A stretch of DNA of 64,000 nucleotides, from contig CAWBUW010000012.1 of the NCBI GenBank assembly GCA_963792075.1, positions 2,542,001-2,606,000 of the forward strand. The letters run 5' to 3'. Under the pieces are notes generated by a model that saw only the letters and a list, made by a program, of their open reading frames with translations, searched no databases and was not told the origin of the DNA. Position 1 is the stretch's first letter; every line of letters starts with the position of its first letter. Shown piece after piece: positions 8,395 through 15,589 of the stretch. The stretch is from CAWBUW01 sp963792075 (GTDB lineage Bacteria > Chloroflexota > Anaerolineae > Anaerolineales > UBA4823). Both the position numbers and the translations under genes were made by a program.

Positions 8395-9189
8395 TCAGGG
8401 CGAGGGCCACGGGATTTGCACCGGGTCTGAGTAGCCGTGCTTTTCGACGGTGTAGAGCAAGCCGTTCGAGGCCAGCGCGCATCCGGACTCGTCGGTGAAG
8501 ACATAGGAAGTATCGTTGGTGGCAATGACCAGGAAGAGATACGAGCCTCCCTGGCAGACGTAGGCTTCGATCATGTAGCCCCGGTCGTCATCTTCCGTCA
8601 TGTTGACCCGGTTCCAGGAGACCGTCACCTGGCTGCCGTCGCGCAGCGCCTGGACCCCTTCCGGCGGGCCATACAAAGTGGATTGGGGCAGCTTGCGCTC
8701 GACGGGATAGATCAAGGATACATCCCCGACCACGTCCATCACCGAAGCGGCTGCCCAGCAGAAGTAGCTCAGCTTATCGAACTTGATATACAGCCAGGTG
8801 CTGGAATTGTTCCGCCCGCGCACGCTGCCCGTATCGCCGGCGTAAAGGTCCGCCGCGTGCAGGTAACCCGTCGACGGCCCGTAGCGGCAATGCGCCTGCT
8901 TGTTGACCGTCACGCTGGGGAAAGCGTAGGTGGGGGTGGTCGTCACGGAGGGGGTCGGCGTGATCGTGGGTGTGGTTGTCTCCGTAGGCGTGGTGGTCAC
9001 GGTGGCCGTCTCCGTCGCCGTCGGCGTGGGCAGCTCGGTGGGGGTGAGTGTGAAAGTGGGGGATAGAGTTTCGGTGGGGGTTGCGGTTGCGGTCTCGGTG
9101 GGTGTCTCTGGAACAATCACCGCTCCGGCCAGGTTGCAGCCCAACGAGAGCAAGGACAAAAGGGTAAACAGTAAGAATAGGCGTTTCAT
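8395..9189 (-). CDS. Lipoprotein with Thr/Pro linker, SH3-like and fibronectin-III-like domains
   Basis: The start at 9189 (MKRLFLLFTLLSLLSLGC) gives a signal peptide ending in a clean lipobox with Cys18; the frame could begin 10 codons earlier but would weaken the signal. A long Thr/Pro/Glu linker of TPTET-like repeats (about 25-95) is typical of Chloroflexota surface lipoproteins. It is followed by a bacterial SH3-like domain (CRYGPSTGYLHAADLYAGD) and a C-terminal domain with GPPEGVQALRDGSQVTVSWN, which looks fibronectin-III-like. It is probably anchored outside the membrane; the ligand is unknown. First gene of a presumed two-gene operon with the DAHP synthase. Confidence 0.78.
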   Translation of the reverse strand: MKRLFLLFTLLSLLSLGCNLAGAVIVPETPTETATATPTETLSPTFTLTPTELPTPTATETATVTTTPTETTTPTITPTPSVTTTPTYAFPSVTVNKQAHCRYGPSTGYLHAADLYAGDTGSVRGRNNSSTWLYIKFDKLSYFCWAAASVMDVVGDVSLIYPVERKLPQSTLYGPPEGVQALRDGSQVTVSWNRVNMTEDDDRGYMIEAYVCQGGSYLFLVIATNDTSYVFTDESGCALASNGLLYTVEKHGYSDPVQIPWPSP

Positions 9190-9248
9190 ATCAGGCTGAA
9201 TCTCCCGTGTCCGCTTCAATGATTAATCGCCTGCCAGCCATGATTCAA

Positions 9249-9674
9249 TTATTCAGCCGAATTGGGTTTGTAATTATATAGGTGGGGTGTTTTCAGAGTA
9301 ATTGGAGATGCGCCTAATTTTGCAGTCGATTCGTGGACTTCACTGACTATATAAGGCCACAGCATAAAGAGAGCTTGCTGGTTGATAAAATCTTGAAGAT
9401 TTTCTTTGGAAAACAAAGGTTGATCTTTGACATGGCTGAATAGAGCAATCAATTCAATATCAAAAAATATGGGCTGCTCTTTTTGGGTGGTAACGCGCAG
9501 ATTGATCTGAATTTTCTGGGGGTATTCATCATCGACAACTTTAAGTTGGGTCGATATTGAAAGTTGGGAATTATCAGGAAGAGTAGGCTGCCTTGAGAAG
9601 TGAAGCAGTGAAAAAAAGGCAGCTTCTAATCGGAACGGAAAGAATAAGTTAGCTTTTATGGTTTCGTCAGACAT
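9249..9674 (-). CDS. SecB-like chaperone of a toxin-antitoxin-chaperone (TAC) operon
   Basis: About 141 aa from ATG 9674 (MSDETIKANLFF); a longer start at 9704 is possible. The central strands QLSISTQLKVVD, KIQINLRVTTQ and IFFDIELIALFS, then MLWPYIVSEVHESTAKLG...PITLKTPHLYN, follow the SecB fold plan, including SecB's PYARE...L.L.PVNF C-terminal helix region. The gene overlaps the antitoxin stop by 8 bp. In known TAC systems (such as M. tuberculosis Rv1955-1957) the SecB-like chaperone protects an aggregation-prone antitoxin from proteolysis. The assignment is by fold pattern and gene order, not by a database match. Confidence 0.75.
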   Translation of the reverse strand: MSDETIKANLFFPFRLEAAFFSLLHFSRQPTLPDNSQLSISTQLKVVDDEYPQKIQINLRVTTQKEQPIFFDIELIALFSHVKDQPLFSKENLQDFINQQALFMLWPYIVSEVHESTAKLGASPITLKTPHLYNYKPNSAE

Positions 9675-10092
9675 TTTCGGAAATCCATTGGGTTGATCGT
9701 GCATTTGACACAGATTCGGCTATCGATGGATTGATTGTTTTGGCGACAGAAGTTTTGTCTTCGAAGAGGGAGATATAATTTTCATGCTTGAACTGGTAAA
9801 CTGGTTTTAGTTGGATAACAAGCTCTGTCTCTAGGGCTTCAGCAATTTCGATGAGGGTTTTGAAGTTTATGTTGTGAGAGCCAGATTCGATACGGGCAAT
9901 TGTACTTTGAGGTTTTTGGGCGCGCTGAGCAAGATCAAGCTGGCTCAGGTCAAGTTCTTTCCGGCGCTTTATGATCTCGGCGATCAGATCATAATATGGT
10001 TTTTGTTTGCGATAGGCGACACGGAAAGCAGGATCGCGATTTAGCTCGACGAGTAATTCTGCGTGTGAAGTGCTGATAGATTGGCTAGTCAT
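9667..10092 (-). CDS. HigA-like XRE antitoxin with C-terminal extension
   Basis: The 141-aa protein has a helix-turn-helix at about residues 40-95 (IKRRKELDLSQLDLAQRAQ, then STIARIESGSHNINFKTL). It has a 30-residue polar tail after QLKPVYQFKH that ends near TQWISENV. In TAC systems a C-terminal chaperone-addiction segment makes the antitoxin depend on its SecB-like partner; this tail is the candidate. The ATG at 10092 overlaps the toxin stop (ATGA), and the 3' end overlaps the chaperone start, so all three genes are translationally coupled. It probably represses its own promoter. Confidence 0.85.
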   Translation of the reverse strand: MTSQSISTSHAELLVELNRDPAFRVAYRKQKPYYDLIAEIIKRRKELDLSQLDLAQRAQKPQSTIARIESGSHNINFKTLIEIAEALETELVIQLKPVYQFKHENYISLFEDKTSVAKTINPSIAESVSNARSTQWISENV

Positions 10093-10433
10093 TTTGGATC
10101 TTTCATTTTGAGATATTCTTTACAGTTGGTTTTAGCTTGTTCTATGTCTGCTAGGCGAGTTTTTTGGGCCACTTTTTTGCATGCATGGACGACAATGAGT
10201 TGATGATCATCCAGGAAGTAAAAGATACGACTACGTTTGCCTGCCGTTAACTGAAATATATTATCGGTGATTTTATGAATCCAGGGATGCGGCCAATCTG
10301 CAAGTAGGTTATTGCTAAGAAATTCTAAACGATGGATAATGGCACTCTGTTCGTCAACTTCGACAGAGAGAATATAAGCATATGGTGAACCGTGTTTGTT
10401 ACTGGGGGGATAATATATTATGGGCCAAATCAC
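10089..10433 (-). CDS. HigB/RelE-like toxin (phage Gp49-like family)
   Basis: The 114-aa protein belongs to the RelE-fold ribosome-dependent mRNA interferase group. It shows IFQLTAGKRSRIFYFLDDHQLIVVHACKKVAQKTRLADIEQAK, the family's core of central strands plus the KK..QKT and I..AK helix. The start is GTG 10433, with AAGGTG 8 nt upstream. The order toxin-antitoxin-chaperone is that of HigBA-type TA operons with SecB partners. A small AT-rich dyad precedes it. Confidence 0.85.
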   Translation of the reverse strand: MIWPIIYYPPSNKHGSPYAYILSVEVDEQSAIIHRLEFLSNNLLADWPHPWIHKITDNIFQLTAGKRSRIFYFLDDHQLIVVHACKKVAQKTRLADIEQAKTNCKEYLKMKDPK

Positions 10434-10450
10434 GGATTGTCACCTTGAAT

Positions 10451-10478
10451 AAATATATCACATTTGCTATATATATTT
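10451..10478 (-). promoter_or_regulatory. AT-rich dyad, putative operator/promoter of the TAC operon
   Basis: AAATATAT (10451-10458) and ATATATTT (10471-10478) form an 8-bp dyad with a 12-bp spacer, centred about 30 bp before the toxin GTG. It also offers several TATA-like -10 sequences on the - strand. HTH antitoxins normally bind such dyads; the site is inferred. Confidence 0.4.
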
Positions 10479-10736
10479 GATTAGAGTTGCTTAATTCCCA
10501 GGGCGCATAGGATAGAGATGTTCCTGGCTTTTCACTCCCGAATAAATCCTGGGCGTTTATATGCCCAAGACCCTTTGTTCACTCTGGGATTTTTTGACTT
10601 TTTGGGCAGCCAGGAAAGTGCCGGTTTCGGGAGGCATCTGGACAACCCTTGATCAGGTCGCCGGTCAGCCCGGTCATGCTGAACTGTCGCAGATGCCTCA
10701 AATGGAGGTCTTCAACAGCCCGGTAATAGAATGCCA
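10479..10736. other. Intergenic region without a supported gene
   Basis: This lies between the TAC promoter and the end of the restriction gene. It contains a 10-bp inverted repeat (10631-10640 and 10690-10699) separated by 49 nt, which is too far apart to call a terminator. A 64-codon + strand frame beginning at 10561 has no ribosome binding site and an unconvincing product. I see nothing else. Confidence 0.4.
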
Positions 10737-11537
10737 TCAATCCACAGAGCGATGACGGTATTGTTCTAATTCTTCATGGCTAAGGTCGGTTGAAGGCGCC
10801 AGGCGGTAATGCTTTTCCTGGGCAATGCGCACGCCATCCGCGGTTTGTTCGAATTCGATCAGGGCAATGGCAGATTTGTTCATGAACTGTGCGGCAATCG
10901 GGCGGCTGATCAGGTCGGGGAATTTCACCTGGCAAAAAGCAAAATCCTGTTCTACCTGGACGATGCCGATCTGGTCTCGAGGGCTTTTGGCCTGCACCGG
11001 GATGATGTAGTGAGCGCCACGCTTATCCAGCCCGATGTAGATTTCGTCTGTCTCCATCTGGCCTATCCCCGGTACGCTGGTCCTGAGATGGTTTTGAAGG
11101 GAATAGCAGGTAAGGCCGGTAAAGATGTCAACCAGGCGGTTATAGCGTATTTGGGCGAGCAGGGATTGTTCATCTCCAAGAGCATAGCGAATAATGATGC
11201 CGGGAGTCGAGTCGGGTATTTTTGTTTCGACCAGGTTAGGGTTCGGCGGGAAGACGGAGGCAGCAGAAAGAACCAGGCGGTAACGTGCCTGCCCGGTGGG
11301 GCGGATGATCCAGGCCTGGCCTGCGGGAGCTGTCTGGGTGATCTCTTCAGGCAGTTTGGTGCGGTAGCGAAAAGAGTAGAGTACATCGCCCAGGTTCTTG
11401 GGGAGTTGAATGCTCAACTCGGCAGCAGCCTGAACGATGTCATTTCTGGTGAAATCGATTGCGGTTTGACCTGCCTGGTAACGATGGACGAAGATGTATT
11501 CGATGATCTGGTCGTAGCGGTTTGTCGGTTTGGGCAT
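10737..11537 (-). CDS. Putative type II restriction endonuclease, PD-(D/E)xK-like
   Basis: The 266-aa protein is not one I can name. About residues 155-200 contain METDEIYIGLDKRGAHYI followed by IPVQAKSPRDQIGIVQVEQD. That is an acidic residue, a strand and then a (Q/E)AK triplet, which fits a PD-(D/E)xK nuclease core with Gln in place of the second acid. The N-terminal part (IIEYIFVHRY, FTRNDIVQAAAELSIQLPKNLGDVLYSFRYR) looks like a DNA-binding helical domain. It starts 5 bp after the methyltransferase stop, so the two form one operon and a restriction-modification pair. The specificity is unknown. Confidence 0.68.
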   Translation of the reverse strand: MPKPTNRYDQIIEYIFVHRYQAGQTAIDFTRNDIVQAAAELSIQLPKNLGDVLYSFRYRTKLPEEITQTAPAGQAWIIRPTGQARYRLVLSAASVFPPNPNLVETKIPDSTPGIIIRYALGDEQSLLAQIRYNRLVDIFTGLTCYSLQNHLRTSVPGIGQMETDEIYIGLDKRGAHYIIPVQAKSPRDQIGIVQVEQDFAFCQVKFPDLISRPIAAQFMNKSAIALIEFEQTADGVRIAQEKHYRLAPSTDLSHEELEQYRHRSVD

Positions 11538-11542
11538 TCTTT

Positions 11543-12880
11543 TTATTCTCCTGGCCAGCGAAGGATAACGACTTCTTCGCGGAGTTCTTCTTTGGTGGCC
11601 GTGGCAAAGCGCGTGCGGAAGAGGTCGATGCGGTCAAGTTCGTAGCCAAGCGATTGGGCGATTTGCCCCAGGATCTGGCCGGTACGGATCATGATGCGCA
11701 GGTAGGAGGCCTGGTCGCCGACCACGTAAGCGAGTTGGGCGCCTGGGCGAAGGATTGGGCGCAAATCGGCGAGGTGCCGCGCCATGCCGCCAAAATATAG
11801 CTGGGTAACTCGGGCGTAGAGGCGTTCGAAGCCGGATGTTTTGCCCAGGGCGATGCGGCGCGCTTCGATTTCTCGAGCAATGCGCTGGACTTCGGGCTGG
11901 TCAGCAACCAGAAGGTGGTCCTGGTCGGCTTTGTAAACGCTGCGGGTATTGGAACGGACGAGGGTACCTTTTAGCGCTCGCAGCTCGGTTTTGTTGTGGA
12001 TGAAGCCGAGGGTGACCAATTCGAGGCGAGTGGTGCGGGTATAGTCTTTTTCGTTGGGGTAGGGTGGGGAGGTAATGACGGCATCGATGGAAGCAGGCGC
12101 GAGGTACTTGGCGATGGAGCGCGCGTCGGCGTGGTGGATCACCGCCGCCGGAAAGGTCTGCCCGAGCACCGAGCGGATGTCCGTGGACATTTTTTGGACC
12201 TGGTTCAGCCAGGGCGCAATCACCGGGGCGTCGGTTTTGGGGTTGCGGACGCCGACTTCGGGGCCGAAGTGGAGGTTGCTGATGGAAAATACCAGGACGT
12301 TGGCAAGCGCCAGGAGCCAGTGTTGATAAGCGGGGTGGAACGGGTGCTGGCGGATGGTTTCGAGCAGGACCAGCGCTTTGTGCAGCGGCAGCGGGCTGAT
12401 GGAGTTGGTCAGCAGCAGGGAGGCGGCTTCCGGAGGAAGCTGGCGCAGGGGGAGGCTGGCGATGTCGCCAGGAAAGGGCTGGCTATCCTCGATACCCTGC
12501 GAGAGCAAGGCTTCTTGCGCTGTGGCAGCCATGTGCTGCGCCTGGTCGATCAATTCGTCTGGGTCGATTTGCCAGGTGGTTTTCACGCTGGACGCAAAAT
12601 GAGCAATGGGATTGGCTTCTAACCCGAAAGGTGAAAAGCCGCGCAGCCTGGCTTCTACGAGCGTGGTGCCGGTCCCGCAAAACGGGTCCAGGACGGTTTG
12701 GCCGGGCTGCAAAGCGAACTTATCGAGATAATCCCGTACCAGATGCGGAGGGTAAGACAGGACAAAACGATACCAGTCGTGAAAGGAGCGGTCTTGAGCA
12801 AAGAGCTTATTGGCCTGCCCGTTGGTGGGCTGGAATTTTGGGTCCTCTAATTTTATGGGCAGGGTAAGTTGTACATTCAT
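11543..12880 (-). CDS. DNA methyltransferase of a type II restriction-modification system
   Basis: The 445-aa protein has SAM-binding motif I DPFCGTGTTLVEA (residues 65-77) and a downstream catalytic motif IV ITSPPYPNEKDYTR (about residue 268). SPPY is typical of N4-cytosine and some N6-adenine amino-methyltransferases. Motif I precedes motif IV, unlike the beta-class order. The N-terminus HDWYRFVLSYPPHLVRDYL matches the form of site-specific modification methylases. The ATG at 12880 comes first in a two-gene operon with the nuclease, so protection is made before cleavage. I cannot state the recognition sequence. Confidence 0.88.
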   Translation of the reverse strand: MNVQLTLPIKLEDPKFQPTNGQANKLFAQDRSFHDWYRFVLSYPPHLVRDYLDKFALQPGQTVLDPFCGTGTTLVEARLRGFSPFGLEANPIAHFASSVKTTWQIDPDELIDQAQHMAATAQEALLSQGIEDSQPFPGDIASLPLRQLPPEAASLLLTNSISPLPLHKALVLLETIRQHPFHPAYQHWLLALANVLVFSISNLHFGPEVGVRNPKTDAPVIAPWLNQVQKMSTDIRSVLGQTFPAAVIHHADARSIAKYLAPASIDAVITSPPYPNEKDYTRTTRLELVTLGFIHNKTELRALKGTLVRSNTRSVYKADQDHLLVADQPEVQRIAREIEARRIALGKTSGFERLYARVTQLYFGGMARHLADLRPILRPGAQLAYVVGDQASYLRIMIRTGQILGQIAQSLGYELDRIDLFRTRFATATKEELREEVVILRWPGE

Positions 12881-12961
12881 TGTGTCGATCTAAGTATAAG
12901 TCCGGTGATGCATTTGTCAAGGACATCCCCCACGAACAAACCTTCCATTGAATTTTTCAAC

Positions 12962-13399
12962 TTACCCAAGTTTTCCCGCGATGATTTGACGATAATTTTC
13001 CAGGTTTGCCCGTGTAATTTGGGTGAGCTCGTTTGGTACCTGGTCAACATCAAACCATCCAATCTCAGTACATTTTTCAGGTTCTCGAATAGATGGAACC
13101 CCTGTGGTGATTTCACAAATAAAGGTTGGCGAAACCCAATGTTGGTGTTCTTGCGGAAGTATATGGTCTACTACATCTACTAATTTGCCTACTGATATTT
13201 CAATTCCATATTCTTCTTGGATTTCTCTCTGCAAGGCTTGCGCGAGTGTCTCGCCAAACTCGACTGATCCACCAGGAAATTCCCATAAACCCCGTTCATT
13301 TTTAGCCTTTGGTCCTCGGCGTGCTAGAAATAGGCAGCCTTGTTTGTCAATAATGATGGCTCCCACACCAACCCCGATATAGTCTACACCGCGTTTCAT
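12962..13399 (-). CDS. Nudix hydrolase (MutT-like)
   Basis: The 145-aa product from ATG 13399 (MKRGVDYIGVGVGA), preceded by AAAGGA, is preferred to a longer frame from 13525 that would run through an intergenic repeat. The Nudix box is complete: GGSVEFGETLAQALQREI followed by QEEYGI. FLARRGPKAKNERGLWEFPGG is typical of 8-oxo-dGTP or ADP-ribose pyrophosphatase relatives. It acts on nucleoside diphosphate derivatives in the cytoplasm; the substrate cannot be assigned. It stands apart from the restriction genes by 81 bp. Confidence 0.88.
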   Translation of the reverse strand: MKRGVDYIGVGVGAIIIDKQGCLFLARRGPKAKNERGLWEFPGGSVEFGETLAQALQREIQEEYGIEISVGKLVDVVDHILPQEHQHWVSPTFICEITTGVPSIREPEKCTEIGWFDVDQVPNELTQITRANLENYRQIIAGKLG

Positions 13400-13428
13400 G
13401 CTGTCAATTCCTTTCTGTGAAGGTTCTC

Positions 13429-13450
13429 TGGGAATCGCCGTGGTAGGGCG
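13429..13450. repeat. Truncated copy of the dispersed palindrome at 36623-36651
   Basis: These 22 bases equal the reverse complement of 36630-36651 without mismatch; the closing arm of the palindrome is missing here. It lies just upstream of the Nudix gene. Confidence 0.65.
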
Positions 13451-13635
13451 GTTATGTGGGCCACTTCTTCCCTTTGTCCCGGCCTTGATTATATGCAGAA
13501 ATCGAAGTGAGTTTATAGAAGCCAATGAGGCGCATTTAATAAATAGCTATATAATAATTAAGCCTGGATATCATCAAGAGCGTTTAGACGCTCTTATCCT
13601 GTCCGCAAACCAGCCCATTCTTCTAGGAGGAAAAG

Positions 13636-14436
13636 ATGCCTAAAATTCAAGCCAACGGAATTAACATTTATTATGAAATTCATGGTGAGGGCGAACCGGT
13701 CGTGCTCATCGGCGGATTGGGCGCGGACACGTTCCTGTGGTTTCGACAAACCCCCGAGCTATCGAAGAACTTCCAGGTGGTTGTGTTTGACAACCGCGGC
13801 GCGGGCGAATCGGACAAGCCCGAAGAACCTTATACGATCAAGATGTTTGCCGATGACACGGCCGGGCTGCTCAAGGCGCTCGCTATTCCGCACGCCCACA
13901 TTGTCGGCGCATCCCTGGGCGGTTTGATCGCGCAGGAATTCGCGCTGGCGTATCCGCAGATGGTCGACCGCCTCGTGCTTGCCTCGACCGGTTTCGGGGG
14001 CCCGCACATGGTCACGCCATCGATCTTCGCACTCATCCCGATGCTACTGACCATGCGGCGCAGCGGCGATCCGGCGCTGGATATCCGCCGGTCGTTCGCG
14101 CTGTTTACCAGCCAGGAATGGTGCGCACAAAATGCCGGCCTGGTCACGCAGTACGTGGATTGGCGCGTGGCGCATCCTCAGCCGCCCGCGGCGTACAAGC
14201 GGCAGCAAGCCGCGGTGAAAACCTTCGATGGCGAAAACCGCATCGGGCAGATCCAGTCGCCGGTGCTGATCATCCACGGCGCCAATGATCGCGTCGTCCC
14301 GGTCAAGAACGCCCATTTACTCAAGAGCAAATTGCCCCAGGCGCAGCTCGTCATCCTACCCGATGCCGGTCACGCAGCTCCCATCCAGCGCGCGGAGCAG
14401 TTCAACGCCACGGTCACGCAGTTCTTGAAAGGGTGA
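13636..14436 (+). CDS. Alpha/beta-fold hydrolase
   Basis: The 266-aa protein has an excellent GGAGGAAAAG ribosome binding site before ATG 13636. Features are the oxyanion/N-terminal IGGLGADTFLW, FDNRGAGESDKP, nucleophile GASLGG (Ser near 93), HGANDRVVPV (Asp) and PDAGHAAPIQ (His). It looks like a serine hydrolase of the 3-oxoadipate enol-lactonase/lipase type. It is followed after 12 bp by a ketoacyl-synthase-III-like gene and then an acyl-CoA ligase, so an acyl-ester or acyl-CoA substrate is plausible. The substrate is unknown. Confidence 0.85.
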   Translation: MPKIQANGINIYYEIHGEGEPVVLIGGLGADTFLWFRQTPELSKNFQVVVFDNRGAGESDKPEEPYTIKMFADDTAGLLKALAIPHAHIVGASLGGLIAQEFALAYPQMVDRLVLASTGFGGPHMVTPSIFALIPMLLTMRRSGDPALDIRRSFALFTSQEWCAQNAGLVTQYVDWRVAHPQPPAAYKRQQAAVKTFDGENRIGQIQSPVLIIHGANDRVVPVKNAHLLKSKLPQAQLVILPDAGHAAPIQRAEQFNATVTQFLKG

Positions 14437-14448
14437 CGAAGGCAGGCA

Positions 14449-15468
14449 ATGCCGGAGAGCAATAACACGGTCGGAATCGTTTCCGCGGGCGTGTATATTC
14501 CGCAATCCTTCATTACGGCAGCGGAGATCGCCCGCGCTTCTGGCATCCCGGAAGATGTCATAGCGAACAAGATGGGTATCCGGCGCAAGCCGGTGCCGGG
14601 TCCAAACGACCACACCAACGCCATGGCCTTGTGGGCGGCGCAGGATGCATTCGCTCAAACGTCCATCCAACCGGCGGACGTTGACCTGGTCTTGTGCACC
14701 ACGGAGGAGTGGAAAGAGTATCCCCTGTGGACTGCCGGGATTAAGCTGGCGTATGACCTGGGGGCGCGCCGCGCCTGGGCTATCGATGTGCAGATGAGGT
14801 GTGCAACGACGATGGCAACGCTCAAGATGGCGAAGGCCATGATGTTGAGCGATCCCGACATCAACACAGTCCTCATCGCTGGCGGTTATCGCAACGGCGA
14901 TTTCATTGATTACACCAACCCCCGTTCGCGCTTTGTATTCGGATTAAGTGCGGGCGGCGGCGCTCTCTTGCTGCAGAAAAATTACCCGCACAACCCTCTG
15001 CTCGAATCGGCCGTAAGGGTGGATGGCTCGTTCTCGCTCGACGTGATCATCCCGGCCGGCGGGACCATCGAACCGGTTACTGCTGAAGGCATTGCCGCAC
15101 GCCGCAATAAGATTGACGTGCCGGATCCCGAAGGGATGAAGGAGCGCCTGGATCGACTTTCGCTGCAAAATTTCCTGGCGGTGATTGACCAGGCGCTGGA
15201 AAAAAGCGGATTAACACGCCGCGATATCGGCTATCTCAACATCCTGCACATGAAACCTTCGGCGCACCAATTCGTGCTGCACGAGCTGGGATTGCGTGAA
15301 GACCAGTCGTACTACCTGGGCGATTACGGGCATATCGGCCAGCAGGACCAGGCGCTCTCGATCAAGATGGGATTGGAGACCGGACGCCTGCGCCCTGGAA
15401 TGGTGATGGTGATGGTCGCGGCAGGCATCGGGTACGCCTGGTCTGCGTCGGTTGTGAAATGGGAATAA
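14449..15468 (+). CDS. 3-oxoacyl-ACP synthase III (FabH)-like thiolase-fold protein
   Basis: The 339-aa protein contains the start VGIVSAGVYIPQ, DLVLCTTEEWKEYPLW, nucleophile Cys in DVQMRCATTMATL (near 117), and His in LHMKPSAHQFV (near 271). The FabH position normally holding Asn (NYGN) reads DYGHIGQQD, so the classical Cys-His-Asn triad appears altered. It also lacks obvious CoA-binding Arg/Trp motifs of housekeeping FabH. It is probably a condensing or acyl-transfer enzyme working with the neighbouring ligase and hydrolase, not the fatty-acid initiator. A very large hairpin follows its stop. Confidence 0.8.
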   Translation: MPESNNTVGIVSAGVYIPQSFITAAEIARASGIPEDVIANKMGIRRKPVPGPNDHTNAMALWAAQDAFAQTSIQPADVDLVLCTTEEWKEYPLWTAGIKLAYDLGARRAWAIDVQMRCATTMATLKMAKAMMLSDPDINTVLIAGGYRNGDFIDYTNPRSRFVFGLSAGGGALLLQKNYPHNPLLESAVRVDGSFSLDVIIPAGGTIEPVTAEGIAARRNKIDVPDPEGMKERLDRLSLQNFLAVIDQALEKSGLTRRDIGYLNILHMKPSAHQFVLHELGLREDQSYYLGDYGHIGQQDQALSIKMGLETGRLRPGMVMVMVAAGIGYAWSASVVKWE

Positions 15469-15480
15469 TAGAAGTATCAT

Positions 15481-15558
15481 CTCAATAATTGGGGGTGCGG
15501 GGTGTTTTGAGCGTGCGAAGCACGCTCAAAACACCCCGCACCCCCCCCCTTTATTGAG
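15481..15558. terminator. 26-bp perfect hairpin, GCGAAGC apex
   Basis: The arms 15491-15516 and 15520-15545 are exact complements around loop GAA, with apex GCGAAGC. The flanking CTCAATAA (15481-15488) and TTATTGAG (15551-15558) extend the pairing. There is no uninterrupted T-tract, and the next start codon is 32 bp away. It is likely a transcription or mRNA-end structure between two same-strand genes. Confidence 0.6.
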
Positions 15559-15589
15559 AAGTTTCTAATACAAGCTCAAAGGAGAAAAA

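Noticed and set aside
10631..10699. 10-bp inverted repeat as a terminator of the restriction operon
   Set aside because: The 49-nt gap between arms and the absence of a T-tract make it unlikely to terminate transcription.
10561..10755. 64-codon + strand frame between the TAC operon and the restriction gene
   Set aside because: No ribosome binding site, no conserved-looking domain, and it runs into the 3' end of the opposing gene.
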